From: an uncultured Bacteroidia bacterium
Lineage (GTDB): Bacteria; Bacteroidota; Bacteroidia; Bacteroidales; UBA932
Reading direction: 5' to 3'
NCBI GenBank assembly: GCA_902767355.1
Contig: CACXHG010000172.1
Location: forward strand, 1-7,398
Length of the DNA stretch: 7,398 bases
Shown here: positions 1-5,051 of the stretch, piece by piece
Numbering within the stretch: position 1 is the stretch's first letter
Layout of the letters: each line of letters starts with the position of its first letter
Program-made: the position numbers and the translations under genes
Notes under the pieces: model-generated
Databases searched by the model: none
Told to the model about the DNA's origin: nothing
The model's input: only the letters and a program-made list of their open reading frames with translations

Positions 1-34
1 AAAAACAGCGACGGGAATCCCCGCCGCTGTTTCT
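1..34 (-). terminator. Intrinsic terminator of the rubrerythrin gene
   Basis: An inverted repeat lies just past the rubrerythrin stop. AAACAGCG (3-10) pairs with CGCTGTTT (25-32). After one A/C mismatch a second stem of four pairs (12-15 with 20-23) closes on a 4-base loop. Read on the minus strand, the GC-rich hairpin runs into a T tract (plus-strand A's at 1-5), which is the layout of a factor-independent terminator. The T tract reaches the window edge, so its full length cannot be seen. Confidence 0.8.
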
Positions 35-51
35 CAAAAGGTGTGCGCCGC

Positions 52-615
52 TTACTCTTTGTCTTTGAAATAGCGGTTGTAAAGACCTTCGAAGCCTTTG
101 CCGTGACGGGCTTCGTCTTTGCACATCTCGTGCACAGCGTCGTGGATTGCGTCCAGATTCTGCTGCTTGGCCAGGGTCGCGATGCGCTTCTTGGAGGCGC
201 AGGCGCCGTGCTCGGCTTCCATACGCTTTTTGACATTGGTCTTGGTGTCCCAGACAACCTCTCCCAGCAACTCTGCGAATTTGGCAGCGTGCTCGGCCTC
301 TTCCCAGGCATAGCGCTTGAACGCCTCTGCGATTTCGGGGTAGCCTTCACGGTCGGCCTGGCGGCTCATTGCCAGGTACATACCGACCTCGGAGCATTCG
401 CCCGTAAAGTCGTCGTGCAGGGCCTGCAGGATTTCAGGATCCTGGACATTCTTGGCCACGCCAAGCACGTGCTCGTCTGCAAACTGCAGCGGGCCGTCGG
501 TTGTTTCTTCTATCTTGATGAATTTGTCGCCCGGGACTTTGCAGATAGGACATTTCTCGGGGGCGGAGTCTCCTTCGTGGATGTATCCGCAAACGGGGCA
601 TCTGAATTTTGCCAT
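52..615 (-). CDS. rbr: Reverse-type rubrerythrin (NADH peroxidase)
   Basis: A 187-residue cytoplasmic non-haem iron protein that should reduce hydrogen peroxide to water with electrons from NAD(P)H through a partner reductase. The N-terminus is a rubredoxin-like Fe(Cys)4 site with CPVC at residues 6-9 and CPIC at 22-25. A ferritin-like four-helix diiron domain follows (about 60-180), with likely iron ligands E73/E76 in the first helix, an ExxH at 106-109 and a second ExxH at 168-171. Classical rubrerythrins carry rubredoxin at the C-terminus. This order matches the 'reverse' rubrerythrins described from clostridia, and the length is right for them. The ATG at 613-615 is preferred because the Cys motif begins five codons later. 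The gene is monocistronic: it has its own -7 box (657-664) and a terminator right after the stop. Family assignment is firm; the peroxidase role comes from characterised relatives. Confidence 0.95.
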   Translation of the reverse strand: MAKFRCPVCGYIHEGDSAPEKCPICKVPGDKFIKIEETTDGPLQFADEHVLGVAKNVQDPEILQALHDDFTGECSEVGMYLAMSRQADREGYPEIAEAFKRYAWEEAEHAAKFAELLGEVVWDTKTNVKKRMEAEHGACASKKRIATLAKQQNLDAIHDAVHEMCKDEARHGKGFEGLYNRYFKDKE

Positions 616-656
616 AATAATTCGATTGGTTAGTGGATGTTTCTTTTATTAGAATT

Positions 657-664
657 CAAAGATA
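657..664 (-). promoter_or_regulatory. Bacteroidota -7 promoter box for rubrerythrin
   Basis: The minus strand reads TATCTTTG, an exact match to the Bacteroidota consensus TAnnTTTG. It lies 41 bases upstream of the ATG, giving a leader of roughly 35-40 nucleotides. A near match to the -33 TTTG element (TTTC, plus-strand 686-689) lies 21 bases further upstream, inside the palindrome at 678-694. No Shine-Dalgarno sequence is seen before the ATG, as is usual in this phylum. Confidence 0.65.
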
Positions 665-677
665 CGAGAAAAAAGAA

Positions 678-694
678 TTAAATTTGAAATTTAA
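678..694. promoter_or_regulatory. 17-bp perfect palindrome between divergent promoters (possible operator)
   Basis: TTAAATTT-G-AAATTTAA is a perfect inverted repeat of two 8-base arms around a single base. It covers the whole -7 box of the rightward promoter (679-686) and the expected -33 region of the leftward rubrerythrin promoter. A bound protein could therefore affect both genes. The odd-centred layout resembles Fur/PerR-type 7-1-7 sites in geometry, but the bases do not match a PerR box well, and AT-rich DNA yields such repeats by chance more easily. The symmetry is certain; the operator role is inference. Confidence 0.4.
679..686 (+). promoter_or_regulatory. Bacteroidota -7 promoter box for the lipoprotein-cotransporter operon
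   Basis: TAAATTTG matches TAnnTTTG exactly and ends 22 bases before the ATG at 709, so the leader would be short (about 15-20 nucleotides). The -33 TTTG element is not clear: only TTC at 655-657 sits at the right distance. This is the only promoter-like sequence visible before the three plus-strand genes. Confidence 0.55.
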
Positions 695-708
695 AACAAC
701 ATACCATA

Positions 709-1362
709 ATGAAATTATTTACGGACTCTGTTATAGCCCTGGCTATCTTACTTTTAGCTGGTTGCGGCGAAGTGCGCGACATCCCTCGTAGCGGCGATTT
801 GCTCTTTGTGGCAATCCCCGTGGAGTACTCCCTTGACAGCACTGATATCACCAGCGGTATTACTCAAGCAACCGGTCGCGGCGAACTCAATTATATCCAC
901 GTGGCAATCCTTGAGGTTGAGCCAGACACTACCTGGATAATCGATGCTACCATCAAGCACGGTGTGGACCGGCACCCTTTGGAGACTTTCCTGAGCGACT
1001 TTACCCTTAAAGACGGTAGCCTGCCGCACTTTGAGGTAATGCGTATCAAAGGCGGCCCCCGGGATATGGTCGCCAATGCAAAGAAATATCTGGGCGAACC
1101 ATACGACGTCTGGTTTGCAGCTGACAATGGTGCGCACTATTGTACGGAACTGGTGCGCGACAGCTATTTGGACGCCGATGGCAATCCTGTTTTTGAAGAG
1201 GCGCCGATGAATTTTAAAAACAGCGAAGGCGAGATTCCCGTCTATTGGAAGCAGCTGTTCGGTTTGCTCGGTACCGAAGTGCCCCAGGGCGAACCCGGCA
1301 CAAATCCGCAGGATATGCGCCAGTCGAAGTTGCTGGAATTTGTGACTGAAAACCTGCGGTAG
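709..1362 (+). CDS. YiiX/YebB-like NlpC/P60-superfamily cysteine hydrolase, lipoprotein
   Basis: A 217-residue protein with a type II signal peptide: a hydrophobic stretch at residues 8-18 followed by the lipobox LLAGC, giving a lipidated Cys19. The mature part shows hallmarks of the circularly permuted papain-like fold of the YiiX/YebB group. GDLLF at 29-33 opens the domain, the likely catalytic His is H64 in YIHVAI, and the likely nucleophile is C145 in HYCTELV, preceded by YLGEPYD at 127-133. In permuted members the His comes before the Cys, as here. Relatives are thought to act on amide or ester bonds in cell-envelope substrates (peptidoglycan or lipids); the substrate here is unknown. 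It is the first gene of an operon: its TAG is followed after two bases by the next ATG, which suggests coupled translation. Start choice is supported by the signal peptide and the upstream -7 box. Confidence 0.85.
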   Translation: MKLFTDSVIALAILLLAGCGEVRDIPRSGDLLFVAIPVEYSLDSTDITSGITQATGRGELNYIHVAILEVEPDTTWIIDATIKHGVDRHPLETFLSDFTLKDGSLPHFEVMRIKGGPRDMVANAKKYLGEPYDVWFAADNGAHYCTELVRDSYLDADGNPVFEEAPMNFKNSEGEIPVYWKQLFGLLGTEVPQGEPGTNPQDMRQSKLLEFVTENLR

Positions 1363-1364
1363 CG

Positions 1365-1604
1365 ATGGTTGTTCTCACTGTTGCCATAGTCCTGCTTGCG
1401 ATTTTCGCCGTGCTCGTAGTGCTGGCGGGAGTCAAGGGTTTCTTTGTCGGCGCAGGAGAGGAAATCAAAAGGCAGCACCTCGTGCTCAAGGGTCTTTACA
1501 AGACCTTCCGGCAGAATCTTGCCAAGAGAAAAGCTCGGAATCGAAGTGAAAGCGGCGGCGGCGAAAACGCTCCTGACCAAGACGATACCTCACATACGAC
1601 TTAA
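1365..1604 (+). CDS. Small single-span membrane protein of unknown function
   Basis: A 79-residue protein that I do not recognise. Residues 1-28 form one strongly hydrophobic helix (many V, L, I, A), probably an uncleaved membrane anchor. A basic segment follows (about 35-60, rich in K and R), then a hydrophilic, probably disordered tail (SGGGENAPDQDD). The charge pattern suggests the C-terminus stays in the cytoplasm (positive-inside rule). The reading frame is credible because it starts two bases after the lipoprotein stop and ends 12 bases before the cotransporter ATG, so it fills the operon exactly. The long minus-strand frames over it have no family features. It could be an accessory subunit of either neighbour, but nothing in the sequence proves that. 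Confidence 0.75.
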   Translation: MVVLTVAIVLLAIFAVLVVLAGVKGFFVGAGEEIKRQHLVLKGLYKTFRQNLAKRKARNRSESGGGENAPDQDDTSHTT

Positions 1605-1616
1605 ACCATAACTTAA

Positions 1617-3344
1617 ATGTTCCTAAAAGTTTTTACCCTGCTGGGCTCTCTCGGAATGTTCCTTTATGGAATGTCCCTGATGAGCGGCGGCCTGCAGAAG
1701 ATGGCCGGCAACAGGATGCGGGCTTTTATGGCCAGGATGACCTCCAACGCTTTCAAATGTATCCTGACCGGCATAGTGGTGACCGCGATGGTCCAGAGCT
1801 CCACCGCGACCACTCTGATGATTGTGAGCTTCGTGAATGCCGGCCTGCTGGCTCTGGGCAATGCCATTGCCGTGATTATGGGTGCCAACATCGGCACCAC
1901 AGTCACAGCCTGGATTTTCGCCCTGAGTTTCGGCGGCGGCAGCTGGAGCATCGCCACCATAGCCATTCCCTTGATGTTCGTGGCCTTTGTGTTTATGAGC
2001 ATCAAGAAGTACTACAATCTGGGAGAATTCCTGATGGGTTTCGCGCTGCTCTTTCTGGGCCTGTCCACTCTCAAGGAGACCTCTACTGTCCTGCTGGATA
2101 ATGAGGGAGTGCGCACCTTCCTCGCTTCACTCTCTGGTCACGGCATCTGGAGCGTCTTCCTCTTTATGATTGCAGGCGGCGTCATAACCCTTATGCTGCA
2201 GAGTTCCGCCACTGCCACCGCCATCACTATGGTGCTGGTGGCGCAGGGGTATATACCTTTTACTATGGCGACGGCAATGGTTCTGGGCAGCAACCTCGGT
2301 ACGACCATCACCTCCAATATAGCGGCTGCAGTTGCCAATATCAGCGCCAAGCGCACTGCACGCGCGCATTTTCTATTCAACCTGTTCGGCGTGATACTGG
2401 CGCTGGCCTTTTTCAGACCCTTTCTCTCTCTGGTGGGAATAACAGTAGAAGCGCTGGGCTTTCCCAACCCTGTCACGATAGAGTTTGCAAGTGCCGACGA
2501 AGCCACCCGGGCGTCGTTGGTGGCTTCGCTGCCATACAGCGTGGCAGTGCTGCACACGGTCTTCAATGTGATTACCACCTTGATACTGGTATGGTTCATA
2601 CCGCTGCTGGTAAAGATGGTTACCCTTATGGTGCCCAGTCGCGGAGAGGAGTCCGAGACACACCGGCTCAAGTATATCAGTGCAGGTAATATCGCCACCG
2701 GCGACCTTGCCCTCAACAGCGCCAAGCTGGAAGTGGTGGAGTTTGGCGATATCTGCCGCAAGGACCTGGGCTATATCCGCGAAGCGGTAAATGCCCCCAC
2801 ACAGGCCGACTTCGAGAAGGCCGACGAAAAACTCGTCAAATATGAGGGTATAACCGACAACATAGAGCGAGAGATAGCAACATACCTCAAGGAAGTCTCC
2901 AAGAACGAACTTAGCCAGGGCGGTATGGCCCGGGTGCGCGAATTCTACCGCATCATAGGCGAGATGGAGTCATTGGGCGACAGCGGCGAGACTGTCGGCA
3001 AGATAGTGGCCCGCGTTTGGGATCACGGCGGCAAATTCACTGAAGATATGCTGGAGAAGCTGAATCATATGCTGGATCTGATAGACGTAGCCTACGAGGC
3101 TATGCACCATAATCTGGCCACCCCGCTGGTGGAGTTGCAGGATATCACAAACGCCGAACGGGCCGAGGAGGCTATCAACAAGTATCGTGACAGACTCCGC
3201 GAAGCCCATTTGAGCAGTATCGAAAAAGCGTCTTACCCCTACGAGACCGGGTCGTTCTATATGGACCTTGTAAACTGTTTCGAGAAGATGGGCGACTTTA
3301 TCATCAACATCTCCCAGAGCGTCATCGCAGCCCGCAGCGCTTAG
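1617..3344 (+). CDS. Na+/phosphate cotransporter with C-terminal PhoU-like domain
   Basis: A 575-residue inner-membrane protein of the Na/Pi cotransporter (NptA/PF02690, SLC34-like) family, which moves inorganic phosphate with sodium. Two inverted-repeat halves are visible. Each carries a QSS motif (60-62 in QSSTATT, 195-197 in QSSATAT) followed by a G-x-N-x-G-T-T motif (GANIGTT 89-95, GSNLGTT 224-230); these repeats form the substrate site in the family. Membrane segments extend to about residue 345. The cytoplasmic remainder (about 365-575) is helical and PhoU-like, with two ExxxD metal-motif candidates, E451-D455 (ESLGD) and E556-D560 (EKMGD). The length is normal for bacterial members with a PhoU tail. 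It is third in the operon, 12 bases after the small membrane protein. Bacterial homologues may run in either direction depending on conditions, so uptake versus phosphate homeostasis is not settled. No pst genes are nearby. Confidence 0.93.
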   Translation: MFLKVFTLLGSLGMFLYGMSLMSGGLQKMAGNRMRAFMARMTSNAFKCILTGIVVTAMVQSSTATTLMIVSFVNAGLLALGNAIAVIMGANIGTTVTAWIFALSFGGGSWSIATIAIPLMFVAFVFMSIKKYYNLGEFLMGFALLFLGLSTLKETSTVLLDNEGVRTFLASLSGHGIWSVFLFMIAGGVITLMLQSSATATAITMVLVAQGYIPFTMATAMVLGSNLGTTITSNIAAAVANISAKRTARAHFLFNLFGVILALAFFRPFLSLVGITVEALGFPNPVTIEFASADEATRASLVASLPYSVAVLHTVFNVITTLILVWFIPLLVKMVTLMVPSRGEESETHRLKYISAGNIATGDLALNSAKLEVVEFGDICRKDLGYIREAVNAPTQADFEKADEKLVKYEGITDNIEREIATYLKEVSKNELSQGGMARVREFYRIIGEMESLGDSGETVGKIVARVWDHGGKFTEDMLEKLNHMLDLIDVAYEAMHHNLATPLVELQDITNAERAEEAINKYRDRLREAHLSSIEKASYPYETGSFYMDLVNCFEKMGDFIINISQSVIAARSA

Positions 3345-4994
3345 TTATTTGTACAGGAACCTCTTGATACTCATCTTCGGGGTCTTCTCGAAGGGTTCCT
3401 TCTGGAATTCCACTTTTGCCAGCTGGCTGTAGCCGGGCAGCTGTTTGTTGGAGCCCGTGCGGATGGCTTCTGCCAGGTCGGCAAGTTCTTCTCCGCCATG
3501 GGGCAGGACTGCCTGGTCGGGATAGACCAGTGCTACCAGCTTACCGCCGCGGTCCACCACGACGCTCTCCACTACGCCCGCCTGGTTGTTGACAACCGCC
3601 TCTACCTCTTCGGGATAGATGTTCTGGCCGTTGGCCGAGAGTATCATGCTCTTGCTGCGGCCGCGGATAAACACGTTGCCGTCGGCGTCCATGGTGCCCA
3701 GGTCGCCGGTGCGCAGCCAGCCGTCGTCTGTGAAGAGGTTGGCGCTGGCATTGTCGTTCTTGAAGTAGCCGATGCAGACGCTCTGGCCGCGGGCCTGGAT
3801 TTCGCCGGCCACGTGCTCAGGGTCGTCGGAGTCTATGCGTATCTCCACGATATCGATGGCCCGGCCGCAGGAGCCCTGCACATATTCGGGTGCCGGGCGG
3901 TAGGCCAGCAGAGGGCAGGCCTCGGTCATGCCGTAGCCCACGGTGTAGGGGAATTTGATTTTGCGGAACCATTTCTCCACCTCCGGGTTAAGCGGCGCGC
4001 CGCCCATGATGAACTCGGTGACATTGCCGCCGAAGGCATTGTAGAGGCCGTCGCGTATCTTCTTGAAGATGATCTGGCGAAGGCCGGGAATGGCGGTGAG
4101 AACCTTGACGGCGGGCTTCTCGACCACCGGCTTGATCTTGCTCTTGAAGATTTTTTCCATCACCAGAGGCACGGTCACCAGCAGGTGGGGCTTGTAGTCG
4201 GCGAAGGCCTTGAGCAGCACGGCCGGCGTCGGGGTCTTGCCAAGCCAATAGATGCTGCAGCCGTTGCACACCTGATACATAAATTCTATCATCAGGCCGT
4301 ACATGTGTGCCATCGGGAGCATGGAAACCATATTGTGGTCGGCGGCGATAGGCATCCAGCGGTTGCAGAAGTCTATCATCGCACTCATATTGCGGCGGGT
4401 GAGCATAACGCCCTTGGGGTTGCCGGTGGAGCCTGAGGTATAGTTGATTATGGCCAGCTCGTCATCGTTGTCGGTGGCATAATCGAGGTCGTCGGGTCCG
4501 AAACCGGACGGATGCTTGGCCGCGAACGCAGCCTCCATGCCTTCGTAGGCCTTGGCGGTGGCCTCGTCGATGGAGTAGAGCAGGCTCCAGTCCTCTATGT
4601 TGACGGCGAAGCGCAGGCGCGGCATGGCCTCGGCCTTCATCTTGGCCCATTTTGCACCGGTGGTGAACAGGCCGACGCTCTCGGAGTGGTCCACCAGGTT
4701 GCAGACGGCGTCCGGAGTGAAATCGAACAGGATGGGCACGGCTACCGAGCCGTAGGTGTTGATGGCCAGAAAGACCATACCCCAGCGGGCACAGTTGTGG
4801 GCGCAGATGGCGACCTTGTCGTCCTTGGGGCGGATGCCGGCCGCGGCCATGAACAGGTTCAATTTCTCTATCTGGACGGCCATTTCGCCAAAACTGTAGC
4901 TTTCGCCGCCGACGTCGTTGAGGGCTTTCTTATTCCAGTATTTGCGGACTGACTCCTGCAGACTGGTAAGATAATGGGGGTATTCTGTAACCAT
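3345..4994 (-). CDS. AMP-forming acyl-CoA synthetase (long-chain fatty acid-CoA ligase type)
   Basis: A 549-residue cytoplasmic member of the adenylate-forming (ANL) superfamily. It should activate a carboxylic acid, probably a fatty acid, with ATP and transfer the acyl group to CoA. Motifs in order: P-loop YTSGSTGNPKG (185-195), GGAPLNPE (331-338), GYGMTEACP (353-361), GWLRTGDLG with the ribose-binding Asp (425-433), and the hinge region GRSKSMILSANGQNIYPEEVE (445-465, split here as GRSKSMIL and SANGQNIYPEEVE). The C-terminus ends in KTPKMSIKRFLY: by ungapped comparison with the usual A10 motif, Ser542 stands where the catalytic Lys is expected, with Lys540 and Lys544 beside it. No signal peptide is seen. 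The ATG at 4992-4994 lies just after a -7 box. The stop codon abuts that of the convergent cotransporter. Chain-length preference cannot be read from sequence; an acyl-ACP synthetase is an alternative. Confidence 0.9.
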   Translation of the reverse strand: MVTEYPHYLTSLQESVRKYWNKKALNDVGGESYSFGEMAVQIEKLNLFMAAAGIRPKDDKVAICAHNCARWGMVFLAINTYGSVAVPILFDFTPDAVCNLVDHSESVGLFTTGAKWAKMKAEAMPRLRFAVNIEDWSLLYSIDEATAKAYEGMEAAFAAKHPSGFGPDDLDYATDNDDELAIINYTSGSTGNPKGVMLTRRNMSAMIDFCNRWMPIAADHNMVSMLPMAHMYGLMIEFMYQVCNGCSIYWLGKTPTPAVLLKAFADYKPHLLVTVPLVMEKIFKSKIKPVVEKPAVKVLTAIPGLRQIIFKKIRDGLYNAFGGNVTEFIMGGAPLNPEVEKWFRKIKFPYTVGYGMTEACPLLAYRPAPEYVQGSCGRAIDIVEIRIDSDDPEHVAGEIQARGQSVCIGYFKNDNASANLFTDDGWLRTGDLGTMDADGNVFIRGRSKSMILSANGQNIYPEEVEAVVNNQAGVVESVVVDRGGKLVALVYPDQAVLPHGGEELADLAEAIRTGSNKQLPGYSQLAKVEFQKEPFEKTPKMSIKRFLYK

Positions 4995-5007
4995 GTTTTC
5001 TGTATTT

Positions 5008-5015
5008 CAAAAATA
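5008..5015 (-). promoter_or_regulatory. Bacteroidota -7 promoter box for the acyl-CoA synthetase
   Basis: The minus strand reads TATTTTTG, an exact TAnnTTTG match, ending 13 bases before the ATG. The RNA leader would be only about 8-10 nucleotides, which is short. A T-rich stretch at 5034-5039 is at about the right distance for a degenerate -33 element. The box suggests that the synthetase has its own promoter and is not simply read through from the glycosidase gene. Confidence 0.6.
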
Positions 5016-5030
5016 TTAGCTTGCTAATAT
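5013..5030. promoter_or_regulatory. 18-bp perfect dyad, candidate operator in the acyl-CoA synthetase promoter
   Basis: ATATTAGC-TT-GCTAATAT is a perfect inverted repeat with 8-base arms and a 2-base centre. It fills the spacer between the -7 box (5008-5015) and the weak -33 region, so a dimeric repressor bound there would block the promoter. TetR-family regulators of fatty-acid genes commonly use sites of this size. Alternatively, read as minus-strand RNA, it is a weak AT-rich hairpin followed by five T's and could partly terminate the glycosidase transcript. The symmetry is seen directly; the role is inferred. Confidence 0.5.
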
Positions 5031-5051
5031 ACTAAAAAATGCCGGTAAATC

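Noticed and set aside
43..633. A 196-codon plus-strand frame covering the rubrerythrin gene
   Set aside because: It needs a GTG start and lies opposite a gene with intact iron-binding motifs, its own promoter and a terminator. It also runs through the terminator hairpin edge and the leader region.
678..694. Calling the palindrome a PerR or Fur box
   Set aside because: Only the odd-centred geometry fits; the bases diverge from both consensus sequences, so it is reported only as an unnamed operator candidate.
3498..4436. A 312-codon open frame on the plus strand opposite the acyl-CoA synthetase
   Set aside because: It is the antisense of a clear AMP-binding enzyme. Its His/Val/Ala/Gly-rich composition reflects complemented GC-rich codons and shows no family motif.
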